DNA from: Flagellimonas sp. 389 | Lineage (GTDB): Bacteria > Bacteroidota > Bacteroidia > Flavobacteriales > Flavobacteriaceae | Direction: 5' to 3' | NCBI RefSeq assembly: GCF_018449435.1 | Contig: NZ_JAHCMU010000004.1 | Span: 124,001-188,000, forward strand | DNA length: 64,000 nt | Part shown: one piece after another, positions 40,613 to 49,856 of the stretch | How the letters are laid out: every line of letters begins with the position of its first letter | Position numbering within the stretch: position 1 is the stretch's first letter | Position numbers and translations under genes: made by a program | Notes under the pieces: model-generated | The model's input: the letters and a program-made list of their open reading frames with translations, nothing else | Databases searched by the model: none | Told to the model about the DNA's origin: nothing

Positions 40613-43600
40613 TTAAAATTTAAGATTAAGACCTAAAATTACCTCACGATCATTGGGAAACCTTAAGTTGTCCACCCCGGGTTCCAATGGATTGCCCCGA
40701 GTACCCAATTCTGGATTAAAACCTGTATAATTTGTCCAAGTCAATAAATTGTTGCCAGATATAAAAAATGAACATTTTTTAAGAAAGCTTATTCTATCCA
40801 ATATCTTTTGTGGCAAATCATAGCCTAATCGAACAAAACGTAGTTTTATAAAACTACCGTCGGTAACAAAAAAGCTGTTGGGCGTATCTCTATTTTGTGG
40901 TACCCTGGTTAACCTAGGGTATACTGTAACATCACCTGGGTTTTGCCAAGCACCTTCAATACGGTTTGGGCCAGGGGTTTCGTTTGAAGAATTCAAATCA
41001 TTACGTAATTCATCCCATCTTCTCCAAAGATCGTTACCCAAGGTAAAATCAAAAAGGAAGCTCAAGCTGATATCCTTATACCTAAAATCATTTGAAAAAC
41101 CACCAAAAGCTGTTGGCAATCCATTACCTATTATCTGTCTATCCTCGGTGGTGATGACAAAATCACCATCCAAATCGTCCCAGATAATATCGCCACCTTC
41201 GGCTATCCGCCCATCATTTCTGATCTGATTGACATTACCCGTAAATTCAGAACCGTTCAGAGTATAATTCACAAAATCCCCTGTACCGTTAAAGTTGGGG
41301 GTGAGTTGCACACCATCATCGGTATAGGCATTGGATTCATCGTATTGATAGACACCAAGATTTTTGAAGCCAAAAATATTACCAATAGGCTGCCCCTCTT
41401 CAATTAAATAATTCCCTGATTGAAATGAAGTACCTTCAAACAGTCTAGTTACCTCATTTTCTTGAAAGCTTATATTGAAATTCGTGTTCCAACTAAAGGT
41501 TGGTGATTGTATGATACCGCCACCAATATTAATATCAATACCTTGATTACGTACAGCGCCGACATTCTGACGGATTCCATCAAAACCAGATTCTTCGGGT
41601 AGTGGAACACTTGCTAACAAATCTTCCGTGTCTTTTCTCCAAACATCGAAGTTGATGGTCAGTCTGTTTCTAAACATACCCAAATCAAATCCAAGATTAG
41701 TGGCATTGGTACTTTCCCAGCTAAGATTAGGATTTCCCAATCGAGTTGGTGCTACACCACTTATACCATCATAGACCGCTCCTGGTTCAAAGGCTGAAGT
41801 AAATTCATAATCGCCAATTCTGTCATTACCTGTTTCACCATAACTGGCACGCAATAATAGGTTATTTAAAGTATTGTTTCCTTGCAAAAAAGGTTCATTG
41901 CTTACACGCCAACCAATGGAACCTGATGGAAAATAACCAAATTCTTGATTATCACCGAATCGGGAAGATCCATCTCGTCTTAACGTGGCACTGATTAAAT
42001 ACCTATTATCAAAATCATAATTAAAGCCTGCAAAAAGTGAAAAAAGATTACTTCGCGTATTAAAGGTTTGATTAGCATCAATACCTAGTCCATCTGGATC
42101 TACGTTATTGAAGGTTTGAATATCTTCAGAAACAAAGAGCGCGTTTGATATACCAAATTCCTCTTGATACCGCTTTAGTATTTGCATACCTGCAAACGAT
42201 GAGACGCTGTGTCTTCCAAACTTATTCGTGTAATTCACAAAGTTCTCTTGTTGAATATCATAATCGATGCGATCTCTGAAACTTGCCAGTGGATTGGTAT
42301 TTCTGGGGTTTAACACCAACAAGGGTTGAAAATCGTTGTTTCTCCTTAATCGAAAGTTAATACCCAAGGTAGATTTGATGGAAAATGAAGGAGTTATTTT
42401 ATATTGGGCAGAATTGAAACTTTGACCTCTCCAGGTTCTTAACTTAAGTTGACGTAAACGCGCCTCTGCTACGGGATTTTGACGACCTGCAATTTCCGGC
42501 GTCAAATCACCATTGGGCTCAAAGATTGGAAAGTAGGCGATTCGTTCTACCAACTGTTGGAATACCTGACCTTCACTAAGTCCACTGAACTCTTCAAATG
42601 AAGCGTTAAAATTTGAACTAAGTGCTAACTTTTCATTCGGTTGAAAGTCAAGTTTTAAACGTGTGTTTATTCTTCTAAAGTTACTATTGACGACAATTCC
42701 ATCTTCGTTTAAAAAGCCCGTATTCCAATAAGCACGTACTTTATCACTACCTGCACTCACAGCAACGTTCACCTGGTTCCTTGTACCAGCTCTGGTAATC
42801 AAATCTTGTAGGTCGAATGAATTTCTAAGCAATAGACTTAAGGAATCCCTCTGGTTACCTGTAGGATTTTCTCTTTGCGACTCCGTTCTACGCACATCTT
42901 CGTAAAACAATCGCTGTCTCGTATTGGCTACTGGAATCGCTCCATTTAAGGTGTTAATACCAGTTACAACATTTACATCGATACTTACATCCCCGGCCTT
43001 ACCGGATTTAGTAGTGATCAGCACAACACCATTGGCTCCTCGAGTTCCATAAATGGCAGTTGTAGCACCATCTTTTAAAACTTCTAATGAGGCAATATCA
43101 TTAGGGTCAATGTTGTCTATATTATCCAACTGTTGTCCATCTACCACATACAATGGTCCCGTACCACCAGCGCTAAAGGTAGAAGTACCTCGCACTCGTA
43201 TATCAAAACCACCCCCAGGCCCACCGTTTGTTGCAATTTGCACCCCTGCCAAACGACCTTGTATTCCTTCAAAAGCATTTGTTGGAGTCACTTCGGCAAT
43301 CTTTTCAGATTTAACGGTAGATAAAGCACCAAGTACTTTTTCGCGGGATACGGCAGCATAACCAATTACCACGACCTCGTCAAGGTTCTGGGTGTCTTCC
43401 TCAAGAGTTATGTTCATGGTAGTGGCATTGACCGTGACCTCTTTGGCATTGAATCCGATGTAAGAAAAGACCAAAACCCTGGAGCCTTGCCCTATTCTTA
43501 TGGAGTAATTACCATCAAAATCGGAAGATACTCCATTTGTCGTTCCTTTTTGAACTACGTTTACCCCTGGAAGAGGTTCTCCGTTGACATCCGTCACCGT

Positions 43601-43717
43601 TCCCGTTACGGCCTGTATCTGAGCAAATGAAGATGAGATGGAAAATATACATAATACCATCGTCACCATAAATGCCGAACCAGCAAACCGGAATCGTTTG
43701 TTAGACTTTTTTTTCAT
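40613..43717 (-). CDS. susC: SusC/RagA-type TonB-dependent outer-membrane transporter
   Basis: Outer-membrane importer of 1034 residues. After the signal peptide (…SISSSFAQ) comes a CarboxypepD_reg-like domain (VTGTVTDVNGEPLPGVNVV, about 38-110), a TonB box region DEVVVIGYAAVSREKVLGAL (about 118-137), the plug (about 140-250, with DIRVRGTSTFSAGG and AIYGTRGANGVVLITTKSG) and the barrel. It pairs with SusD to import a glycan oligomer. A LacI-family regulator and operators lie upstream. The promoter region includes an 18-base palindrome 77 bases before the start. Confidence 0.96.
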   Translation of the reverse strand: MKKKSNKRFRFAGSAFMVTMVLCIFSISSSFAQIQAVTGTVTDVNGEPLPGVNVVQKGTTNGVSSDFDGNYSIRIGQGSRVLVFSYIGFNAKEVTVNATTMNITLEEDTQNLDEVVVIGYAAVSREKVLGALSTVKSEKIAEVTPTNAFEGIQGRLAGVQIATNGGPGGGFDIRVRGTSTFSAGGTGPLYVVDGQQLDNIDNIDPNDIASLEVLKDGATTAIYGTRGANGVVLITTKSGKAGDVSIDVNVVTGINTLNGAIPVANTRQRLFYEDVRRTESQRENPTGNQRDSLSLLLRNSFDLQDLITRAGTRNQVNVAVSAGSDKVRAYWNTGFLNEDGIVVNSNFRRINTRLKLDFQPNEKLALSSNFNASFEEFSGLSEGQVFQQLVERIAYFPIFEPNGDLTPEIAGRQNPVAEARLRQLKLRTWRGQSFNSAQYKITPSFSIKSTLGINFRLRRNNDFQPLLVLNPRNTNPLASFRDRIDYDIQQENFVNYTNKFGRHSVSSFAGMQILKRYQEEFGISNALFVSEDIQTFNNVDPDGLGIDANQTFNTRSNLFSLFAGFNYDFDNRYLISATLRRDGSSRFGDNQEFGYFPSGSIGWRVSNEPFLQGNNTLNNLLLRASYGETGNDRIGDYEFTSAFEPGAVYDGISGVAPTRLGNPNLSWESTNATNLGFDLGMFRNRLTINFDVWRKDTEDLLASVPLPEESGFDGIRQNVGAVRNQGIDINIGGGIIQSPTFSWNTNFNISFQENEVTRLFEGTSFQSGNYLIEEGQPIGNIFGFKNLGVYQYDESNAYTDDGVQLTPNFNGTGDFVNYTLNGSEFTGNVNQIRNDGRIAEGGDIIWDDLDGDFVITTEDRQIIGNGLPTAFGGFSNDFRYKDISLSFLFDFTLGNDLWRRWDELRNDLNSSNETPGPNRIEGAWQNPGDVTVYPRLTRVPQNRDTPNSFFVTDGSFIKLRFVRLGYDLPQKILDRISFLKKCSFFISGNNLLTWTNYTGFNPELGTRGNPLEPGVDNLRFPNDREVILGLNLKF

Positions 43718-43793
43718 TTCAAGTTTAGTTTTGTTATTGTTTAATACATTTTTGGTTTAATGACTAAACGCCATTATTACTTAGAGTTGATAA

Positions 43794-43811
43794 AATACAA
43801 TCGATTGTATT
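43794..43811. promoter_or_regulatory. LacI-type operator 1 (susC side)
   Basis: Perfect 18-base palindrome AATACAATCGATTGTATT, 77 bases upstream of the susC start. The central TCGA and its even symmetry are typical for LacI-family operators. Confidence 0.75.
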
Positions 43812-44066
43812 ATTGATTTTAATAAAAATTACCTCGTCCAAAATAGAATAACATCTATCTTTTACTATCCTGTACCATCCTGTTTTTTTGATATTTTATA
43901 GCTAATCTCTTCTTGATTTTTATTATATCATAATTCTTAGCAGCAAAAATTGCTGAAATTATAGTTTTAAATGTTTTCCCGATAGTGGAAAAAATTATTA
44001 TTACTAGGATTAATCAAAAGCAGATTTAAGTTTGAATTATCGGGAATTAGCTAATAAATTTGTATT

Positions 44067-44084
44067 TATACAATCGTTTGTATT
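44067..44084. promoter_or_regulatory. LacI-type operator 2 (regulator side)
   Basis: TATACAATCGTTTGTATT, arms ATACAA and TTGTAT around TCGT, differing from operator 1 at two positions. It lies 11 bases before the LacI gene start, and a half-site TTTGTATT adjoins at 44059-44066, suggesting autoregulation. Confidence 0.7.
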
Positions 44085-44095
44085 AAAATTTTCAA

Positions 44096-45124
44096 ATGAA
44101 AAAAGTTACAATACACGAAATAGCAGAAATCTTAAATATAGATAGTTCTACTGTGTCTAGAGCTTTAAATGATAGTGATAGGGTAAATTCAAAAACTAAG
44201 AAAAAAGTTCTGAAGAAAGCTGAAGAATTGGGATACAGACCTAATTTATTAGCATCCAACCTAAGACAGAACAAGAGTAATACCATTGGGGTTGTAGTAC
44301 CCAGAATTTCTAGAAGTTTTTTCTCATCAGCAATTGCAGGGATAGAAGAAATGGCACATAATGCCGATTTTAATGTAGTTATTTCTCAATCCTTGGAGAA
44401 ACATAAACGTGAACAAAAAATAGTAAATAACCTTTTCTCAAATAGAGTAGATGGAATTTTAATCTCAGTTTCTATGGAAACCGAAACAAGTTCCCATTTA
44501 GAAATTTTAGAACGAGCTGGTGTACCCTTTGTTTTTTTTGACCGCCATTGTTCCGATATGAGGAACAGTAACAAGGTTTTGATAGATGACTTTGCAGGTG
44601 CTTATGAGGCTGTGAGTCATCTTATTCGAAATAACTGTAAAAGAATCGTTCATTTTTCTGGCCCACAAACCTTAGAGATTTATAAAAATAGATTGGCTGG
44701 GTATAAAAAAGCGTTAGAAAGTTATGGTATCCCTTTTGACCCCAAACTTGTAATTACGTCGAACTTAATGCAAGAGGATGGGAAAAGGATGGCAGGAAAA
44801 CTTATAAAAACTGAGTCTGCTATAGATGCTATTTTTGCTGCAAATGATTTAGCTGCAATTGGAGCCATGAAATATTTAAAGAGTATTGACAAGAAAATAC
44901 CAGAAGATATCGCTATAGTAGGCTTTAGTAATGAACCTGTTTCTGAAATGATTGAACCTTCATTAACAACGTTAGATCAATTAGGTTTTGAAATAGGTAA
45001 AATATCTTGCAGTTTATTGTTGGATAAAATTCAGGTTAAGGATAATGAATCGGAAAATAAAACTATAATTCTAAAACCCAATTTAATTATTAGGGATTCA
45101 TCACAAAAAAAAGGTAGTCTTTGA
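44096..45124 (+). CDS. LacI-family transcriptional regulator
   Basis: Regulator of 342 residues. The N-terminal helix-turn-helix (VTIHEIAEILNIDSSTVSRAL) and hinge (RPNLLASNLRQNKSNTIGVV) are followed by a periplasmic-binding-protein-like sensor domain (60-335) with PRISRSFFSSAIAGIEE, FVFFDRHC, IFAANDLAAIGAMKYL and IAIVGFSNEP. It is divergent from the susC/susD/fasciclin-like operon and probably controls it in response to a sugar. The effector cannot be read from sequence. Confidence 0.93.
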   Translation: MKKVTIHEIAEILNIDSSTVSRALNDSDRVNSKTKKKVLKKAEELGYRPNLLASNLRQNKSNTIGVVVPRISRSFFSSAIAGIEEMAHNADFNVVISQSLEKHKREQKIVNNLFSNRVDGILISVSMETETSSHLEILERAGVPFVFFDRHCSDMRNSNKVLIDDFAGAYEAVSHLIRNNCKRIVHFSGPQTLEIYKNRLAGYKKALESYGIPFDPKLVITSNLMQEDGKRMAGKLIKTESAIDAIFAANDLAAIGAMKYLKSIDKKIPEDIAIVGFSNEPVSEMIEPSLTTLDQLGFEIGKISCSLLLDKIQVKDNESENKTIILKPNLIIRDSSQKKGSL

Positions 45125-45169
45125 ATATTCTAAAAAACGTTTGCTAGTTCCAAAACTTCTTCTCTTGTA

Positions 45170-46207
45170 CTAAACCGAAAACCTGTCAATGAAGTTGAAT
45201 TCATTTTTAACGTTAATTGATTTGTTTTTCAGAATCATGTTGGCAGCTTCCTCACCCATTTTTTTAAAGTTTGTACTTATGACCGTAATCCCCAATAACT
45301 CTTTTAATGGTGTGTCATTGTATGAAATAATACCGATATCCTCACCTAGTTTATAATGCCTATCCCTAATCTGCTTTACCAGATTAACAAGATCTGATTC
45401 CTCAATGATAATATAAAGATCTTTCAACTGCAGTTCCATACCGTCATATATCTCATAAAGAATTTCGTAATCTATGTCATGCTGAATACAAAATCTTTTA
45501 AAACCAGTTACTATTCCTTTTGGGTAGGGGTAAATGGCCTTATTTGGGTATACGAGTATAATTTTTTTATAATTTTTTAATTTTTCAAAACCGGTAGTTA
45601 ATGCATTAAAGATATCTTCAGTAAAATCTTGATAGATTCTACCCGCCTCCTTGGATAAACTTTTAAGATTACGGTCCATAATGATAAGTTTTCCATTGGG
45701 AATTGCATGAATAGCTTTTAGGATGTCATCGGTACAGCCCATATGCTGTAAATTTTCATTTTTAAAATGAGGCATTATTACATAGTAGTCATATAAATTC
45801 TTTTTCTTCTCAAGAATATCGCTGAAGACTATCGGTTCGCAATGGTAAATGTCAAGATCCACCTTTGCATTCGCACCTAACGTATTAACAAAAGAATTGA
45901 AAATACGCATCTTATAAGTACTCAATTTGTTGATGAGAAAAAGAACATTTGCCTGAATGGATAAGTCAGTTTTCGCGATATAGTATCCTTTGCCTTTTAC
46001 GGATACAATAATATTTTGTTTTTTTAAAAGGCCATAGGCTTTTTCAACAGTATCTCTCGACAACAAATACTCCTCACTTAGCTCATTGATGGAAGGTATT
46101 TTTTCCCCCATACCTAGACTACCTTTGTGAATACTCTTCAGTATCGAATCCATTACTTGTTTGTATTTTGGAATTCTCGAGTTGGTGTCTATTTTTATGT
46201 ATTCCAA
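45170..46207 (-). CDS. GntR-family regulator with sugar-binding-protein-like sensor domain
   Basis: Winged-helix GntR domain at the N terminus (LEYIKIDTNSRIPKYKQV, KIPSINELSEEYLLSRDTVEKAY, VSVKGKGYYI), then a LacI-like sensor domain (about 85-340). I start at TTG 46207, which gives the family-typical LEYIKID beginning; the open frame runs back to 46279, but a promoter-like element lies there. It is divergent from the rhamnose operon, so I infer that it is the rhamnose-operon regulator. Alternative: the 369-residue version from 46279. Confidence 0.85.
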   Translation of the reverse strand: MEYIKIDTNSRIPKYKQVMDSILKSIHKGSLGMGEKIPSINELSEEYLLSRDTVEKAYGLLKKQNIIVSVKGKGYYIAKTDLSIQANVLFLINKLSTYKMRIFNSFVNTLGANAKVDLDIYHCEPIVFSDILEKKKNLYDYYVIMPHFKNENLQHMGCTDDILKAIHAIPNGKLIIMDRNLKSLSKEAGRIYQDFTEDIFNALTTGFEKLKNYKKIILVYPNKAIYPYPKGIVTGFKRFCIQHDIDYEILYEIYDGMELQLKDLYIIIEESDLVNLVKQIRDRHYKLGEDIGIISYNDTPLKELLGITVISTNFKKMGEEAANMILKNKSINVKNEFNFIDRFSV

Positions 46208-46247
46208 TCTTTCCAAGGTATTTATTTGTAGATTATAAAATGTTGTT

Positions 46248-46292
46248 CGAATATATTCTAAAAATTTAGAAATGGACAAAACATAATTTTGT
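46248..46292 (-). promoter_or_regulatory. Promoter of the GntR gene with a palindromic operator
   Basis: On the minus strand TTTTG (46277-46281) and TATATTCG (46248-46255) are about 21 bases apart, fitting the Bacteroidota promoter. The minus-33 part lies inside the inverted repeat ACAAAAcataaTTTTGT (46276-46292), a plausible autoregulatory operator also close to the rhamnose operon start. Confidence 0.5.
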
Positions 46293-46382
46293 TTTTGTAA
46301 AATTAGCTATCAGCATAGTACAGGATGCTTTGTCTTTTCCCATGGTATATTTTCGTTATCGGTACATTTAAAATCAATACCA

Positions 46383-48482
46383 ATGCAGGTTAAAACATAT
46401 AAGCATGTAGACTATCTCTGGGATGATGCACATGCGGCAAATCTAGGTGATGACCAAGTGCAATTATTTCTTTATAGATCTAATATTCTTGGAGCAGATT
46501 TACGAATCACTAACTATGGAGGTGGTAATACAAGCTGCAAAACCATTGAAAGAGATCCCCTGACCAACGCAGAGGTTGAGGTAATGTGGATAAAAGGTTC
46601 AGGAGGAGATATAGGAACGCTTACCAAGGCAGGGATTGCAGGTTTATATACGGAGAGATTACGGGATTTAAAAAGTGTTTACGGAGGCCTCTCCGATGAA
46701 GACCGTATGGTAGGTCTCTTTAACCATTGTATCTATGATTTAAAGAGTAAAGCACCTTCCATTGATACACCATTGCACGGTTTGTTGCCCTTTAAACATA
46801 TAGACCATCTTCATCCGGATGCACTTATCGCAGTAGCTGCTGCGAAGGATAGCGAGAAAGTTACCAAAGAAATATGGGGCGATACTATGGGCTGGGTTCC
46901 ATGGCAGAGACCAGGTTTCGATTTAGGTCTACAATTGGAGAAATGTTTGAATAAAAACCCTGATATACGCGGAATTGTTCTGGGAAGTCATGGTTTGTTT
47001 ACATGGGGGGATACTTCATACGAGTGTTATCTTAATAGTCTTGAAGTAATTGAAATGGCCTCTGAATATATTGATAAAAAAATAAAAGAGAACGGTAGCG
47101 TGTTTGGCGGTCAAAAAATAGAAAGCCTTCCTAAGGAAGAGCGTTCCCAAAAAGCAGCGCAACTTCTTCCTTTATTGAGAGGGTTGTGTTCATCGGAAAA
47201 CCGTATGATAGGTCATTTTACGGATAGCGATATTGTTTTGGAATACATCAATAGTAATGATTTGGAACGATTGGCTCCTATGGGAACTTCGTGTCCCGAT
47301 CATTTTCTGCGAACCAAGATTCAACCTCTAGTTTTGGACCTAGATAGGAAAGCCGACTTATCAGATTCCAAAGAAGTCCTTAAAAGCTTAGCGCCCGCGT
47401 TTACTAAATATAGACAAGAATATAAAGAATATTATGAAAGCTGTAAACATGATAACAGCCCAGCAATGAGAGACCCAAATCCGGTTATTATTATTTATCC
47501 GGGTGTTGGAATGTTCAGCTTTGCCAAAAATAAGCAGACCACGAGAGTAGCAAGTGAGTTTTACATAAATGCGATTAATGTAATGCGAGGTGCGGAAGCA
47601 ATAACCGAGTACACATCCTTACCGCGACAAGAAGCATTTGATATTGAGTATTGGCTTTTGGAAGAAGCCAAACTACAAAGAATGCCAAAAGAAAAACCAT
47701 TATCCAGAAAAGTGGCTATTGTAACCGGAGCGGGCGGTGGTATTGGTAAGGCTATTGCCGATAAATTAGCTGAAGAAGGTGCCAATGTGGTCCTGACCGA
47801 TATTGCAGAAGATAGACTGAAAGAAGCGGTGGAAACTTATGGAAGAGATACGGCAAGTTACGCCGTATGTGATGTTACTGACAAAAACTCTATTTCTGAT
47901 GCCTTTGAAAAAGCCTGTCTGGATTTTGGTGGTGTTGACATTGTTGTCCACAGTGCAGGCTTGGCAATTTCGAAACCTTTGGAAGAGACCACTGAGAAGG
48001 ATTGGGATATCCTTCAAGATGTTTTGGTCAAAGGGCAATTTGAATTGGCCAAACAAGGTGTTGCCATCATGCGAAGTCAAGGTCTTGGCGGTAATTTTAT
48101 TAGTATTGCAAGCAAAAATGGATTGGTCTCTGGGCCAAATAATGTAGGCTACGGGACATCGAAAGCGGCACAACAGCATATGGCGCGCTTACTTGCCGCA
48201 GAACTTGGTAAAGATAAAATAAGAGTAAATGTCGTCAATCCAGATGGGGTTATTGTGGGGAGCAAAATTTGGGAAGGTGATTGGGCAGAAGGTCGTGCAA
48301 AGGCCTATGGAATCTCAGTTGATGAACTGCCGGACCACTACGCAAAAAGAAATTTACTTAACGAAATAATTTATCCTGAAGATATTGCAAATGGCGTTTT
48401 CGCCTGTGTAGCTATTTTAGATAAGACTACCGGAAATATAATAAATGTGGATGGTGGAATGGCCAACGCATTCGTAAGATAG
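46383..48482 (+). CDS. rhaEW: Bifunctional rhamnulose-1-phosphate aldolase / L-lactaldehyde dehydrogenase
   Basis: Fused enzyme of 699 residues. The N-terminal class II aldolase domain (about 1-400) has the zinc-type motif FKHIDHLHPDALI (about 137-149) and GSHGLFTWG (about 204), and should split L-rhamnulose-1-phosphate to DHAP and L-lactaldehyde. The C-terminal SDR domain (about 440-699) has TGAGGGIG (about 447-454), VVHSAGLAIS and catalytic Tyr/Lys in YGTSKAA, and oxidises lactaldehyde to L-lactate. The architecture is the known RhaEW type in Bacilli, Bacteroidota and Actinobacteria. It heads the operon and is divergent from the GntR regulator. Confidence 0.94.
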   Translation: MQVKTYKHVDYLWDDAHAANLGDDQVQLFLYRSNILGADLRITNYGGGNTSCKTIERDPLTNAEVEVMWIKGSGGDIGTLTKAGIAGLYTERLRDLKSVYGGLSDEDRMVGLFNHCIYDLKSKAPSIDTPLHGLLPFKHIDHLHPDALIAVAAAKDSEKVTKEIWGDTMGWVPWQRPGFDLGLQLEKCLNKNPDIRGIVLGSHGLFTWGDTSYECYLNSLEVIEMASEYIDKKIKENGSVFGGQKIESLPKEERSQKAAQLLPLLRGLCSSENRMIGHFTDSDIVLEYINSNDLERLAPMGTSCPDHFLRTKIQPLVLDLDRKADLSDSKEVLKSLAPAFTKYRQEYKEYYESCKHDNSPAMRDPNPVIIIYPGVGMFSFAKNKQTTRVASEFYINAINVMRGAEAITEYTSLPRQEAFDIEYWLLEEAKLQRMPKEKPLSRKVAIVTGAGGGIGKAIADKLAEEGANVVLTDIAEDRLKEAVETYGRDTASYAVCDVTDKNSISDAFEKACLDFGGVDIVVHSAGLAISKPLEETTEKDWDILQDVLVKGQFELAKQGVAIMRSQGLGGNFISIASKNGLVSGPNNVGYGTSKAAQQHMARLLAAELGKDKIRVNVVNPDGVIVGSKIWEGDWAEGRAKAYGISVDELPDHYAKRNLLNEIIYPEDIANGVFACVAILDKTTGNIINVDGGMANAFVR

Positions 48483-48503
48483 TTTGTTTAGTTATTTTTT
48501 TTC

Positions 48504-48535
48504 AAGCTTCTATGGGTGAATGCCTGTAGAAGCTT
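48504..48535 (+). other. RNA hairpin between rhaEW and rhaI
   Basis: Perfect 9-bp stem AAGCTTCTA (48504-48512) and TAGAAGCTT (48527-48535), 14-base loop, followed by ATTTT. It may act as a weak terminator or as an mRNA processing/stability element within the operon. Confidence 0.6.
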
Positions 48536-48566
48536 ATTTTAAACAAAAAAAGGAAAGAAATCACTT

Positions 48567-49847
48567 ATGAGGATAAAAGAGAGTCAAATTAAAGAAGTCA
48601 ATACCCAACATCTCTTGGCACATGAGAACAGATTAAATGCATTGGGTGCTGTTTTATCGAAACAAGGAAAAGATGTGAACGCCATTGTCCAAAAGCTTGA
48701 AGATTTTCAAGTTGCGGTTCCAAGTTGGGCACTAGGTGCAGGTGGCACAAGGTTTGGTCGCTTTGGTTTTAAAGGAGAGCCTAGCCGGTTGGAAGAAAAA
48801 ATCGATGACGTTGGGTTGCTTCACAAGTTGACACAAACTGCGGGTGCAATATCGCTCCATATCCCTTGGGACGTTCCTGAGGATTATGTTGCGATAAAGG
48901 AATTGGCTTCCTCTCATAACATTCTGTTCGATGCAGTGAACTCCAATACCTTTCAAGATCAAAAAGTAGCGAAAGAAAGTTACAAATTTGGATCACTTTC
49001 CAATACAAGTAGCGTAGTTCGTGACCAAGCTATAGCGCATAATATTGAGGTCATGGAAATTGGAAACAAACTGGGCTCCAAAAGCCTAACGGTATGGTTG
49101 GCGGATGGTTCAAATTTTCCCGGGCAGAGTAATTTCCAAACTGTACTTCAGCATACAGAAGACAGTTTAAAGGAAATCTACAAAGAGTTACCCAACGATT
49201 GGAAGCTTTTTATAGAATACAAACCTTACGAACCCAACTTTTACAGCACTGTTATTCAAGATTGGGGCACTTCCTTTATGCTTGCAAATGCTTGTGGTGA
49301 TAAGGCTTATAGCTTGGTCGATTTAGGCCATCATTTACCCAACACCAATATAGAGCAAATTGTTTCTACTTTGATGATGAAAGGAAAACTCGGTGGCTTT
49401 CATTTTAACGATAGTAAATACGGAGATGACGATTTAACCGTAGGTAGCGTAAAACCTTATGCCCTCTTTTTAATTTTTAATGCGCTGGTCTATGGGATGG
49501 AAAACAATCCACAAAACCCGTACCCCGCATGGATGATAGATGCAAGTCACAATATCAAAGACCCCTTAGAAGATTTGATACAGTCGCTTGAGGCGATTCA
49601 AGAAGCATATGCAAAAGCGTTATTGGTTGACCAAAAACAATTGTTAGAGGCGCAACAGCAGCATGATGTGGTGAAATGTCAGGAAATTCTCCAAGATGCA
49701 TATCGCACCGATGTTAGACCTTTGCTCGAAAAAGCAAGAATCAATAGGGGAGGAGCCTTACGACCGATAGAGGCTTATCGTTCTTTGGCTGTACGCCACC
49801 AGTTGATACAGGAAAGGGGTGAGGATTCGGTAGCTTCGGGCTTATAA
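48567..49847 (+). CDS. rhaI: L-rhamnose isomerase (RhaI type)
   Basis: Sugar isomerase of 426 residues of the TIM-barrel type found in Bacteroidota and Pseudomonas stutzeri, rather than E. coli RhaA. Features: VAVPSWALGAGGTRFGRF (about 50), ISLHIPWD (about 97), LTVWLADGSNFPGQ (about 172), WKLFIEYKPYEPNFY (about 212), DLGHHLPN (about 252) and GGFHFNDSKYGDDDL (about 277). Metal ligands are expected in the EYKPYEP, DLGHH and HFND segments. It converts L-rhamnose to L-rhamnulose. Confidence 0.92.
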   Translation: MRIKESQIKEVNTQHLLAHENRLNALGAVLSKQGKDVNAIVQKLEDFQVAVPSWALGAGGTRFGRFGFKGEPSRLEEKIDDVGLLHKLTQTAGAISLHIPWDVPEDYVAIKELASSHNILFDAVNSNTFQDQKVAKESYKFGSLSNTSSVVRDQAIAHNIEVMEIGNKLGSKSLTVWLADGSNFPGQSNFQTVLQHTEDSLKEIYKELPNDWKLFIEYKPYEPNFYSTVIQDWGTSFMLANACGDKAYSLVDLGHHLPNTNIEQIVSTLMMKGKLGGFHFNDSKYGDDDLTVGSVKPYALFLIFNALVYGMENNPQNPYPAWMIDASHNIKDPLEDLIQSLEAIQEAYAKALLVDQKQLLEAQQQHDVVKCQEILQDAYRTDVRPLLEKARINRGGALRPIEAYRSLAVRHQLIQERGEDSVASGL

Positions 49848-49856
49848 AAATGAACT

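Larger units (their letters stand above)
43718..44095. other. Divergent regulatory region between susC and the LacI gene
   Basis: No gene is visible in these 378 bases. They hold two inverted repeats of the form ATACAAnnnnTTGTAT, listed separately, and AT-rich DNA. It must carry both divergent promoters; I cannot assign minus-7 boxes with confidence. Confidence 0.7.
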
